Assembly (NCBI GenBank): GCA_966211675.1
Contig: CBIHPK010000206.1
Span: 1-12,564 of the forward strand
Reading direction: 5' to 3'
Source of the DNA: SCUS01 sp966211675
GTDB lineage: Bacteria > Myxococcota_A > Polyangia > Polyangiales > Ga0077539
Length of the DNA stretch: 12,564 nucleotides
Shown piece by piece: positions 1 to 8,802 of the stretch. A program made the translations under genes and the position numbers. The notes below the pieces were generated by a model that saw only the letters and a program-made list of their open reading frames with translations, did no database searches and was not told the DNA's origin. Each line of letters opens with the position of its first letter. The first letter of the stretch is position 1.

Positions 1-1242
1 GTGGGCGTAGTCCCCGGTGAAGGGCGCGCAGTAGCGCCCATCGGGGCCGCAGCCGCACGAGCGGTCGAGGAAGCGACCGAGGTTGCACGGGATCCGGTGG
101 TCGAGGCTCTGCTCCCGCTCCTGGGCCTCGTAGGCGCATGTCTTGATCCAGCGGCCGCCGGCCCACCACGGCTGCGTGAGGCGGAAGCCCTCCTGTCGGA
201 CCTGCACCCGCGACTCCATGCGCGTAGTGGAGACGACGTTGTCACAGGGGTTCTCGACCTCGACCATCCCTTCGGGGCACACGAAGCCCGGTCCGTCGCC
301 CTCCACCGTTCGCCCCAGGGCGTCGCGCCCGGTCTTGGGCGCGGAGTCGGCGCGCGCGAAGGCGCCGCCCGGCCCCGTCCCCGTCGCGGCGCGGCAGTAG
401 TTGGGGCAGTGCGCGGCGTCGTCGTAGGGCAGCGGGATGTCGCGCTCGTCGTAGTAGTGGCGCGTGGCCCCGCTGCGTGGCGCGACGTAGGTCGGCCGCC
501 CGCCGGGGTCGGGGTGCCAGCGCGCGTCGGTGGGCGCGACCCGCGGCGGCGGGTACTCGAGGGCCCCGTCGCAGCCGAGGTAGGTGTCGCGGCCCCGGAG
601 GGCCCCGTCGCCGGTGCCGCTGCCGTAGCTGAAGGTCGCTGGCATCGCCATGGAGCGGGCGACGCACGCCGGGTCGGCGGGGTCGTACGCGGCGTGACGC
701 AGCAGGCAGCAGGCCGGGTGGTCGGGGTCGTCGGCCGTGCAGCACGAGACCGCGGTGAGGTTCGCGGGGTCGCCGAGCGGGGGGCAGGTCGCCTCGTCCG
801 AGCGGTGGTCGAGCATCTCCACGATGCGCTCCGGGTTGGCCGTGCTCGCGCTGAGCTGGTTCGGGCCCACCGCCACCACGAGGTTGCCGCCGACGCGGAG
901 CTGGAACCCCCCGATGTTCGGCCACAGCAGGTCGGCGTGCCATCGCTTCACCCGCTCGAGGAAGCGCGGGTCGCGCAGGAAGCCCTCGATCGTGGCGTCG
1001 GGCACCTCGCCGCGGCCCATCACCTCGCGAAGCTCGGCGCGGGTCGGTGGTGCCCCGCGGAGGTCGAAGGAGAGCTGGCGCAGGTAGCGCGCGGGGGAGA
1101 CCGGCGCCCCCTCGCAGGCGGTGATGGCCGCGGACGTGGTGCGGGTGGCCTCGCGATCGCCGGCGGGCGCGCAGGCAAGCAGCGACGCGACCAGCGCGGC
1201 GACCGCTCCCCTCCCCTCGCGACGCACTCCGCCGTACCGCAC
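1..1242 (-). CDS. Cysteine-rich lipoprotein with DUF1549-like segment (3' end beyond window)
   Basis: Minus-strand frame open from a stop at 1306-1308 to the left edge, giving 414 codons here. I chose GTG at 1242 because GGAGG lies 8 nt upstream (1250-1254); a GTG at 1227 is possible but poorly spaced. The product begins MRYGGVRREGRGAV, then a hydrophobic stretch ending in the lipobox LLAC (Cys24), so it is probably a signal-peptidase-II-processed lipoprotein. Residues about 52-115 (ARYLRQLSFDLRGAPPT, then DPRFLERVKRWHADLLW) resemble the DUF1549 domain found in planctomycete and myxobacterial surface proteins. The rest has many Cys (pairs such as SCC, ACC, CGCG), Trp and Pro, as in an extracytoplasmic disulfide-bonded protein. 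Function unknown; the DUF1549 match is by eye. No co-oriented neighbour is visible: the gene upstream diverges after a long spacer. Confidence 0.8.
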   Translation of the reverse strand, partial: MRYGGVRREGRGAVAALVASLLACAPAGDREATRTTSAAITACEGAPVSPARYLRQLSFDLRGAPPTRAELREVMGRGEVPDATIEGFLRDPRFLERVKRWHADLLWPNIGGFQLRVGGNLVVAVGPNQLSASTANPERIVEMLDHRSDEATCPPLGDPANLTAVSCCTADDPDHPACCLLRHAAYDPADPACVARSMAMPATFSYGSGTGDGALRGRDTYLGCDGALEYPPPRVAPTDARWHPDPGGRPTYVAPRSGATRHYYDERDIPLPYDDAAHCPNYCRAATGTGPGGAFARADSAPKTGRDALGRTVEGDGPGFVCPEGMVEVENPCDNVVSTTRMESRVQVRQEGFRLTQPWWAGGRWIKTCAYEAQEREQSLDHRIPCNLGRFLDRSCGCGPDGRYCAPFTGDYAH

Positions 1243-2018
1243 CAGGCGCACCTCCGAACGACCGCCATGGCCCCGTTGCGCGGGGTCACGAGGGCGTTCA
1301 TTGGATCACACACTGAGGAGCTGCCGGAGCCGCCGCGACGACTGCCGCGAGACCACCAGCCGCTCGCCCGCGTGCGTCAGGGGACAAGCGATCCAACGCG
1401 GCGGCGGCGGCGGTGGCGTCCGAACGTGCCCGCACCCCGCCGGAGGTCGTCAGCGGAGGATGCAACCAGCTTCCCCCTCCGGTTCGCAACCCGACCTGGG
1501 ATGCAATCAGCTTCCCCACCCTCCCAGTGGCACGCCGACCTGGATGCATCCAGGTTTCCGCCCCTCCCCCAGGGCCCGACGACCCGCTTGCATCCAGGTC
1601 CCACCCCCTCTGGTGCCGATGCGCCTCGCGCATCCAGTCCATGTCGACCTGGTGGAACAGCGTGTCGAACACCATGCGCGATGATTGCCTCGCCAGCTCC
1701 GCGATCCGCGCGATTCATCGGGGAGATGCGATCCGCGCCCGACGTCGCGGTCGTCGTTCCCTCGCACGGCGCCGGCGCCCCGGCGCCCCTCTGTGCTCCG
1801 CAGGGTCCCTGGGGATGCTTCCCCCGCCTCGTCGCTACGGCAGGAGCGCTCGACCGTCCCGCGTCACTTCCTTCCGTTCGTTCGGCGGTACCGCTGGCGG
1901 ACTCCGCTGCGCCGCGCGACGACCGCTGTCGCGCCCACCTCGCGGCGTCCCTCCTTCCCCCCCTCTCGCCGGGCCGTGACGCCCCTCCCTCCCTCCCTGC
2001 ACTACGTTCGCCTCCCCC
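1243..2018. other. 776-nt gene-free spacer
   Basis: No open frame here has a ribosome-binding site, plausible composition or recognisable protein. Frames on both strands are open only because the DNA is GC-rich. The left part (about 1451-1650) holds a degenerate 44-bp-period repeat family listed separately. The right part (about 1840-2018) is pyrimidine-rich on the plus strand, with runs such as CCCTCCCTCCCTGC just before sppA. I could not pick a convincing promoter for either divergent gene. Confidence 0.6.
1461..1650. repeat. Degenerate direct repeats, period about 40-44 bp, with palindromic core
   Basis: TGCAACCAGCTTCCCC (1461), TGCAATCAGCTTCCCC (1502), TGCATCCAGGTTTCC (1545), TGCATCCAGGTCCC (1589) and CGCATCCAGTCC (1629) are variants of one motif, 40-44 nt apart. 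The motif is preceded by GACCTGGG (1493), GACCTGGA (1537) and GACCCGCT (1581), which are exactly 44 nt apart. The third copy is a perfect 16-bp palindrome, CCTGGATGCATCCAGG (1539-1554); the others are decayed on one arm. Between cores lie C-rich linkers. No coding function is apparent. Candidates are a small intergenic mobile repeat (REP/MITE-like), clustered protein-binding sites, or a structured transcript. Confidence 0.75.
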
Positions 2019-2175
2019 ATGATCAGCACCATCCTCTCGAACTCCATCCGCGCCGCGCTCTACCCTCTCCGCGGCGCGCCGCGCGGCGCTCGCGCCGAAG
2101 GGCACCTGGATCACGCTGACCCTCGAGGGCACCGTCACCGAGATCGAGCGGCCCTTCTCGCGCTTCTCGCACCCG
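2019..2175 (+). pseudogene. Displaced N-terminal segment of sppA (frameshift)
   Basis: ATG at 2019 opens a frame reading MISTILSNSIRAALYPL, which looks like the short hydrophobic start of an SppA-type protein. After about 2070 this frame turns into Arg/His-rich nonsense. The frame used by the rest of sppA has a stop at 2020-2022, then reads GTWITLTLEGTVTEIERPF from 2101, typical of the SppA start domain, but has no ATG, GTG or TTG before 2176. Joining them needs one base removed (or two added) in the GCGGCGCGCCGCGCGGCG stretch near 2070-2090. A real mutation, a sequencing slip in a hard GC repeat, and an unusual start are all possible. No Shine-Dalgarno sequence precedes 2019. Confidence 0.5.
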
Positions 2176-3120
2176 ATGCAGATCATCCTGCGGGGAGCGC
2201 CCCCGAAGCCGGTGCTCACCCTCACGGTGCTGCGCGAGCTCGCCGAGGCGATCTCGGCCGACCCCAACGTCGACGGTGTGCTCCTGAGGGTCGAGGCGCT
2301 CGAGTGCGGCAGCGCGGTGGCGACGGGCCTGCGCGAGGTGATCCAGGGGCTGCGCTCGGCGGGCAAGCGGGTGGTGGCGTGGATGCCCGACGGCGCGACC
2401 ACGCGGGAGTATTTCGTGGCGCTGGCGGCGGACAAGATCCTGCTCACGCCGCAGTCGTCGCTGGCCCCCTTAGGCTACGCGGCGCAGACGACCTTCGTGC
2501 GGGCGCTGCTCGAGCGCGGGGGCCTCGAGGCCGAGGTGTACGCGCGCAAGGAGTTCAAGAGCGCGGCGGAGCAGTTCAGCCGCGACGGCTACTCCGAGGC
2601 CAACCGGCAGCAGCTGAACGCGCTGCTCGACCGGCTGCACGCGGCGCTGGTGGGGGCGATGGCCGACGGCCGCAACGTCGACGAGAACCGCGCGAAGGCC
2701 CTGGTGGAGAACAGCCCGTACCGCGCCCCCGACGCCGTGCGCGAGGGCCTCGTCGACGCGATGGCCTACGAGGACGAGCTCCCGGGGCACCTCACCGGCT
2801 CGGAGGGGGCGAAGCCGAAGCCGGTGAAGGCGGCGATGTACCTGGCGCTGAGCCGGGTGATGCGCTTCGACGGGGTGTGGGACGGGCCGCGCGTGGGCGT
2901 GGTCGAGGTGCGCGGGGCGATCGTGTCGTCGTCGCAGTCGACCATGAGCGGCGTGGCCGACGCGCGGCGGGTGGGCGCGGCGATCAGGGCGGCGAGGGCC
3001 AACCCGAGGCTGGGCGCGGTGGTGCTGTACGTCGACTCGCGCGGCGGGAGCGCGCTGGGCAGCGACATGATCGCGCACGAGGTCGAGCGGCTGAAGGAGA
3101 AGAAGCCCGTGGTGGCGTAG
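2176..3120 (+). CDS. sppA: Truncated signal peptide peptidase SppA (S49 family), probably inactive
   Basis: SppA is a membrane-bound Ser/Lys protease that degrades cleaved signal peptides; the long type has two tandem S49-like domains. This frame encodes 314 residues from ATG 2176, but homology-like sequence starts upstream and no ribosome-binding site precedes 2176, so this is probably not the native start. Visible features: VDGVLLRVE (first domain), and RKEFKSAAEQF, where Lys128 aligns with the catalytic Lys of E. coli SppA (GKYKSAVEPF). The second-domain strand is VGVVEVRGAIV, and YVDSRGGSALGSDM matches the DSPGGS region. The protein stops at KEKKPVVA, just before the SMGDVAASGGY-type segment that carries the nucleophilic serine. 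The cut coincides with the edge of the IS91-like element, and the TAG is formed at the junction. The missing 3' half is not elsewhere in this window. Confidence 0.75.
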   Translation: MQIILRGAPPKPVLTLTVLRELAEAISADPNVDGVLLRVEALECGSAVATGLREVIQGLRSAGKRVVAWMPDGATTREYFVALAADKILLTPQSSLAPLGYAAQTTFVRALLERGGLEAEVYARKEFKSAAEQFSRDGYSEANRQQLNALLDRLHAALVGAMADGRNVDENRAKALVENSPYRAPDAVREGLVDAMAYEDELPGHLTGSEGAKPKPVKAAMYLALSRVMRFDGVWDGPRVGVVEVRGAIVSSSQSTMSGVADARRVGAAIRAARANPRLGAVVLYVDSRGGSALGSDMIAHEVERLKEKKPVVA

Positions 3121-4356
3121 GGTTGGCCATCGGTCCACGGCTGCACTCGCAGCGGTGCAGTCGGCCGGGCCACCAGCGACCGCGACCTGTCGGCGCGACC
3201 TCGTGAGGGCTTGGATGGGTGACCCGAGATGCGGCGCGGTGCCTGTCGGCGGCGCGGTCTCGACGCTCGGCAGCGAGGCACCAGGGCCGACCGCCGTCGG
3301 CTTCGGCGTGGTCGTGCTCGGCTTCGGCGTGAGCAGCACGCGCGCCCGCTCCAGCGTGGTCGTCGCGTGGCAGGGCGCGAGCAGCCCGTAGTGCCGGATG
3401 CGCGTGAAGCCCTTGGGGAGCACGTGGTCGACGAAGCGCCGGAGAAACTCGACGCCCGGCAGCGTGCACTGCCCGCCGCCCTTCGTGGCGAAGGTCACGC
3501 CGCGCTCGTCCATCGTGCGGAGGCGAGCGTTCGAGATGCCAACGCGGTGGGTGTACCGACCGAGGTACGCGTACACCTGCTCGGCGCCGCCGAAAGGCGC
3601 CTTGGCGTAGACCACCCGGTCGGTGCGGTAGAGGGCGGTGCGGAGCTGATCGAGCACATCGGGCGTGCTGTTCGGCGGCAGCGTGACGGCGCCCGACGCG
3701 AGGCCCTCAATCAGCGCCGCGCGCAGCTTCCCGCGGAAGAGCTTCGCGATCACCTTGACCGGGAAGAGGTAGTCGCCCTTCGTCGGCACCCAGCGCGCGC
3801 CGTCGGGCGAGAGACCGCCCGCGCTCACCACCGCGTGGAGGTGGGGATGAAACAGCAGCTCGCGCGTCCACGTGTGCAGCACCATCGTGATCGCGGGCAG
3901 CGCGCCGAGGCGTCGAGGATCGCGCGCCAGCGCAAGGAGCGTCTGCGACGCTGCCTGAAAGAGCATCGCGAAGAGCGCCGTGCGGTTGTACCGAACGATC
4001 TCCCGCAGCGCCTCGGGCAGCGTGAAGACGACGTGGAAGTACCGCGTCGGCAGGATGCGTTCACGGCGCGCTTCGAGCCAGCGATGCTGGTCGAGGCTCT
4101 GGCACCTCGGGCAGTGCCGGTTGCGGCACGAGTTGTAGACCGGCGTCGCGTGGCCGCAGGTGTCGCACACTGCGAGGTGGCCGCCGAGCGCCGCGGTTCG
4201 GCAGCGGGACAGCGCGATGAGCACCTCGTGTTGCGCGCTCGTGAGCGCACAGGTCTCCCGCAGCGCGTCGGCGAAGACGCGCACGAGGTCGCCCATCTGC
4301 ACCCGCGTGGTGGTGTCGTCACGCGGGCGCTCGGGGCATTCGAGGGCGGCCCCCAC
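2470..4356 (-). CDS. IS91 family transposase, reading through the IS end into antisense sppA
   Basis: A HUH-endonuclease transposase for rolling-circle-like transposition. Numbered from GTG 4356 (6 nt after the upstream recombinase stop; ATG 4296 is an alternative). An N-terminal zinc ribbon has Cys64, 67, 77, 82 and 85 (CDTCGH...CRNRHCPRC). The HUH motif is His172/His174 in FHPHLHAVV. The catalytic pair is Tyr264 and Tyr268 in YLGRYTHRVGISN, matching the Y-x3-Y of IS91. The typical late segment RHYGLLAP is near 321-328. About 413 residues (4356-3118) are IS-derived, close to the family's usual 380-420. No stop occurs at the IS end, so the frame continues 214 codons through the antisense of sppA to TAA at 2470-2472, giving a 628-residue chimera with a low-complexity His/Arg/Val tail. 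Core catalytic residues are intact; whether the tailed protein folds is unknown. Confidence 0.8.
   Translation of the reverse strand: MGAALECPERPRDDTTTRVQMGDLVRVFADALRETCALTSAQHEVLIALSRCRTAALGGHLAVCDTCGHATPVYNSCRNRHCPRCQSLDQHRWLEARRERILPTRYFHVVFTLPEALREIVRYNRTALFAMLFQAASQTLLALARDPRRLGALPAITMVLHTWTRELLFHPHLHAVVSAGGLSPDGARWVPTKGDYLFPVKVIAKLFRGKLRAALIEGLASGAVTLPPNSTPDVLDQLRTALYRTDRVVYAKAPFGGAEQVYAYLGRYTHRVGISNARLRTMDERGVTFATKGGGQCTLPGVEFLRRFVDHVLPKGFTRIRHYGLLAPCHATTTLERARVLLTPKPSTTTPKPTAVGPGASLPSVETAPPTGTAPHLGSPIQALTRSRRQVAVAGGPADCTAASAAVDRWPTLRHHGLLLLQPLDLVRDHVAAQRAPAARVDVQHHRAQPRVGPRRPDRRAHPPRVGHAAHGRLRRRHDRPAHLDHAHARPVPHPVEAHHPAQRQVHRRLHRLRLRPLRAGEVPRELVLVGHRVDEALAHGVGGAVRAVLHQGLRAVLVDVAAVGHRPHQRRVQPVEQRVQLLPVGLGVAVAAELLRRALELLARVHLGLEAPALEQRPHEGRLRRVA
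3138..3163. repeat. Subterminal hairpin near the IS91 end
   Basis: CTGCAC (3141-3146) and GTGCAG (3155-3160) form a 6-bp stem around an 8-nt loop. It extends outward by a G-T wobble and two further pairs (3138-3140 with 3161-3163). Imperfect outer complementarity (GGTTGGCC at 3121, GGGCCACC at 3167) encloses it. HUH transposases recognise hairpins close to the element end, so this may be part of the origin/terminus recognition site. That role is inferred from position only. Confidence 0.4.
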
Positions 4357-4362
4357 GGGCCG

Positions 4363-5067
4363 CTACCCGAGGCGCTTGCCCTCCTCGGTGTTGAGCAGGT
4401 CGAGCGGACTGCGCAGCGTCGCGCGTCGCGCCTCGGAGAGGTGCGTGTAGCGGGCCGTGCTCTGCAGCGACCGATGCCCCAGCAGGATCTGCACGGTGCG
4501 CAGGTCGGTGCCCATCTCCAGCAGGTGCGTCGCGAACGCGTGGCGCAAGAGATGGGGATAGACGTGGAGCGTGAGGCCCGCGCGCTCGACCGCCGCCCGC
4601 AGGGAGAGTTGCACCGCCGCGCGCGTCAGCGCATGGTCCCGCGCCGGACGATAGGGACTGGCGAAGAGCAACTTCCCCTTCGGGCGAGTCTCTCGCCAGT
4701 AGGTGCGCAGCGCCTCCAGCGCCGAGGGCGGCAGCGGGACGATTCGATCGTGGCGATTCTTGGTGTCGCGCACGTGGATCACCATGCGCTGGCTGTCGAT
4801 GTCCCCAGCCACGAGCGCGAGCATCTCGGAGACGCGCAGCCCCGCGCCGTAGAGCAGCATGAACATCGCGCGGTCCTTGGCGTTGCGCGCGTGCCCAAGG
4901 ATCGCCGCGACCTGGCTTCCACTGGGAACGTCGGGCTGGCGGTTGCGCGTGAGGACCCTTCGGATCGACGCCATGACGTCAGGCCGCTGGAGCGTCGTGC
5001 CGAAGAGGAAGCGCAGCGCCGAGATGGACACGTTGACCGTGCGGGGATTGCGGCCCTTCAGTACGCG

Positions 5068-5085
<18 letters not shown>
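4363..5085 (-). pseudogene. 5'-truncated tyrosine recombinase (IS91-associated integrase)
   Basis: Site-specific recombinase of the phage-integrase family. The catalytic domain is whole: Arg in GAGLRVSEML (codon 4834-4836), H-x-x-R in HLLRHAFATH (Arg 4543-4545), LLGHRS, and nucleophilic Tyr in ARYTHLSEA (4447-4449). The C-terminal tail SPLDLLNTEEGKRLG resembles IS91-companion integrases. Recognisable sequence begins only at about LQRIHRVLKGRNPRTVNVS, so roughly 60-70 residues of the N-terminal DNA-binding (SAM-like) domain are missing. The minus frame stays open upstream to 5805, but that is antisense to the serine recombinase. Only weak internal starts exist (GTG 5031, ATG 4974). It stops 6 nt before the transposase start, so the two were probably co-translated in the intact element. 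Confidence 0.75.
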
Positions 5086-6820
<1,735 letters not shown>

Positions 6821-6833
6821 TCAGGGATGGCGG

Positions 6834-6862
6834 CTTCTATCGCCCTCCCCTTCGACCGTCAA
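6834..6862 (-). promoter_or_regulatory. Sigma70-type promoter candidate for tRNA-fMet
   Basis: On the minus strand TTGACG (6862-6857) is followed after 17 nt by TAGAAG (6839-6834). Initiation would fall about 7 nt downstream, near 6827, just before the mature tRNA start at 6820. It lies entirely in the 51-nt gap after the rluB stop. The tRNA need not depend on read-through from rluB. Confidence 0.55.
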
Positions 6863-6871
6863 CGAAAATGT

Positions 6872-8008
6872 TCACTTCGTTCCGCGACGGCCTCCACGGC
6901 CTCCGCTCTTGGAGCCTGCGGCGGCGACCGACCCGCGCGCCGAGCCGCCCGGCTTCGGCGCACCGCGACCCGCCGGGGCCTTGGTCTCTCGCCGCGTCGC
7001 GCCCGCCGGAGCCTTCGTCGTGCGCGTGGTCCCCGCGGCGGTCTCCCGCGCACGGCTCACGCTCTCGCCGACGGCGCGCCCGGCCTGACCGCCTGGTCGC
7101 TTGACCACCCGCTTGCGAGCCGGCTTCGGCGTCGGCTCGGCCTCGGCGTCGGCGTCAGCCTCCTCGGGATAGTCGCCGTCGTGGCCCTTGCTGAACGCCG
7201 CCGCCTCGGCGGGGCGCAGGTATTCGCGACGGAGCAGCGTGACCTCGTCGTCCGTCAGCGAGCGCTTCTCACCGGGGCGCAGACCCTCCGCGGTGATGCC
7301 CGCGAAGGAGAGCCGGGCGAGGCGCATCACGAAGAGCCCGACCGCCTCCGCCATGCGGTGGATCTGCCGGGTGCGCCCCTCGCGGAGCGTCACCTCCATC
7401 CACGTCGCGCCGTCGTTGATCGGCTCGCCGCGCTCGTCGGACACCATCGACGGCGTGTGGCGCAGCAGCTTCACGTCCGCCGGCAGGGTCTTGCGAGGCG
7501 TCTCGCCGGGGTCGCTCTCCGAGGGGGCCAGCATCACGCCCTCGCGGAGCTTGTCCAGCTGGAGGTCGGTGACCACCCCTCGCACCTTGCACACGTAGGT
7601 CTTCGGAACCGACTTGCGCGGGTGCAACAGGGCCTGCGCCAGGTCGCCGTCGTTGGTGGCCAGCATCACGCCCGAGGTATGGAAGTCGAGCCGCCCCACC
7701 GGGTACACGCGGGCGGGGAGGTTCTTGAGGATGTCGGCCACCGTGGGTCGACCTTCGGGGTCGCTCAGGGTCGTCATCACGCCGCGGGGCTTGTGCATCA
7801 CGACGTGCACCAGCGGCTCGGAGACCAGCCGCTTGCCGTCGAGTTCGACCTTGTCGCGGCGGGGGTCGACCCGCACGCCCATCTCGGTCACCACGCGGCC
7901 GTTGACGCGGACGCGCCCGGCCGTGATCAGCTCTTCGGCGTGACGGCGCGAGGCGACGCCAGCGCGCGCCAGCACCTTCTGGAGGCGCTCACCCTTGGTG
8001 GTGGTCAC
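6872..8008 (-). CDS. rluB: RluB/RsuA-family rRNA pseudouridine synthase with long basic tail
   Basis: Converts a uridine in 23S (RluB) or 16S (RsuA) rRNA to pseudouridine in the cytosol. 378 residues from GTG 8008; the start overlaps the stop of the upstream lipoprotein gene (GTGA, 4 nt), so translation is probably coupled; no good Shine-Dalgarno is seen. S4 RNA-binding domain about 6-60 (RLQKVLARAGVASRRHAEEL). Catalytic motif VGRLDFHTSGVMLATNDGDL with Asp108, then HPRKSVPKTY and the late motif EGRTRQIHRM (210-219). DPEGRPTVADIL is closer to RluB than to RsuA. Residues about 270-378 form a Lys/Arg/Pro/Ala/Gly-rich low-complexity tail containing APAG repeats. E. coli RluB also has a basic tail, but a much shorter one. 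The exact target base cannot be assigned here. Confidence 0.88.
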   Translation of the reverse strand: MTTTKGERLQKVLARAGVASRRHAEELITAGRVRVNGRVVTEMGVRVDPRRDKVELDGKRLVSEPLVHVVMHKPRGVMTTLSDPEGRPTVADILKNLPARVYPVGRLDFHTSGVMLATNDGDLAQALLHPRKSVPKTYVCKVRGVVTDLQLDKLREGVMLAPSESDPGETPRKTLPADVKLLRHTPSMVSDERGEPINDGATWMEVTLREGRTRQIHRMAEAVGLFVMRLARLSFAGITAEGLRPGEKRSLTDDEVTLLRREYLRPAEAAAFSKGHDGDYPEEADADAEAEPTPKPARKRVVKRPGGQAGRAVGESVSRARETAAGTTRTTKAPAGATRRETKAPAGRGAPKPGGSARGSVAAAGSKSGGRGGRRGTK

Positions 8009-8802
8009 GGGGTCACGCTCGAACCGGCGGCGGTCGGAGCCGGGGCCGGAGCCATCGGCGCCGGGGTCGGAGCCGGGGTCGCAGTCGGGGTCGCGGTCGG
8101 TGCCGCAGTCGGGGTGCCGGGCGGCGGAGCGGGCTGCGACGAGGGCTGCTGAGCGCTCGCCTGCGGGCGCTGCGGAGCGAGGCGGTCGATGCGGTCCCAG
8201 CGGTCGGCGCGGCCGTCGTGGTCGTAGTCCCAGCCGATGCGGACGATGTTGCCGTGGGTGTCGAAGAACTCCCAGTAGTCCGCGTGGAAGTCCGGGCTGC
8301 TGTCGGCCTGCAGCTCCCGCTCGGCGCGGAACGCGCGGTGATCGCGGAAGTAGAGGCGCATGTCGACCATGCCGTCGGAGTTGGTGTCGAACTCCCGACG
8401 CACGACGTCGCCGCCCTCGAAGTACGTGATCACGTCGATGCGACCATCGAAGTCACGGTCCTCCTCCTCTCGCAGGGTGCGGCCCTCGTCGTTGTAGAAG
8501 CGGAACACGTCCTTGCTGCCGTCGTGGTTCAGGTCGACCTCGCGGCACACGAGCACGGAGTGCACCTCCGACGCCTCGCCCACCGTCTGGAACACCTTCC
8601 TCACATCCGGTACGCCGTCGCTGTTGGTGTCGTACTCGCTCGACGACCGCCCCGGCCGCGTGGCGTCACACCGGCTCCGGTCCTCGTGCGCGGTGGCGGT
8701 CTGCATCCCCGTCGCGTTGCGCAGCACCAGCCGCCGCGCGTTCGTCGTCGACGACGAACACCCGAGCGCCACGAGCGCCCCAATGGCTGCCCATCTCTTC
8801 AT
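8005..8802 (-). CDS. Lipoprotein with DxNxDGxxD repeats (second paralogue)
   Basis: 265 residues. Start ATG 8802 gives MKRWAAIGALVALGC, a short lipoprotein signal with Cys15; it overlaps the previous gene's stop as ATGA. The mature part carries Ca-loop-like motifs DTNSDGVPD (58-66), DLNHDGSKD (90-98), DRDFDGRID (115-123), DTNSDGMVD (139-147) and DYDHDGRAD (192-200). A degenerate copy, DSSPDFHAD (167-175), has lost the glycine. Most are 24-28 residues apart. After about residue 215 comes a Pro/Ala/Thr-rich tail. The motifs resemble EF-hand, dockerin and thrombospondin-3 calcium loops, so calcium binding on the cell envelope is plausible but unproven. Tandem paralogue of the gene upstream; function not recognised. 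Family relation rests on the repeat pattern. Confidence 0.85.
   Translation of the reverse strand: MKRWAAIGALVALGCSSSTTNARRLVLRNATGMQTATAHEDRSRCDATRPGRSSSEYDTNSDGVPDVRKVFQTVGEASEVHSVLVCREVDLNHDGSKDVFRFYNDEGRTLREEEDRDFDGRIDVITYFEGGDVVRREFDTNSDGMVDMRLYFRDHRAFRAERELQADSSPDFHADYWEFFDTHGNIVRIGWDYDHDGRADRWDRIDRLAPQRPQASAQQPSSQPAPPPGTPTAAPTATPTATPAPTPAPMAPAPAPTAAGSSVTP
8031..8120. repeat. Low-complexity hexamer-like repeat encoding a PT/PA-rich tail
   Basis: Variants of GTCGGGGTCGGAGCC and GCAGTCGGGGTCGCGGTC recur in this stretch. They encode the Pro-Ala-Thr tail of the second lipoprotein (TPAPTPAP, TATPTATP on the minus strand). Such short repeats tend to vary in length between strains. Confidence 0.6.

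Noticed and set aside
1461..1650. CRISPR array
   Set aside because: Repeats are degenerate, the linkers are related C-rich sequence rather than unique spacers, and no cas gene is present.
1..2022. 673-codon plus-strand open frame
   Set aside because: It is the codon-aligned antisense of the lipoprotein gene plus the repeat spacer; composition is Arg/Gly/Ala/Val-biased with no domain, and the minus frame has a lipobox, an RBS and family-like sequence.
1377..2447. 356-codon minus-strand frame across the repeats and sppA start
   Set aside because: Arg/Gly/Ser-rich, crosses the repeat family and antisense sppA, with no RBS or motif; a product of GC-rich DNA.
3229..5067. Extension of the serine recombinase upstream to a 1178-residue protein
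   Set aside because: The added part is the exact antisense of the IS91 transposase and tyrosine recombinase; recombinase homology begins only near 5095.
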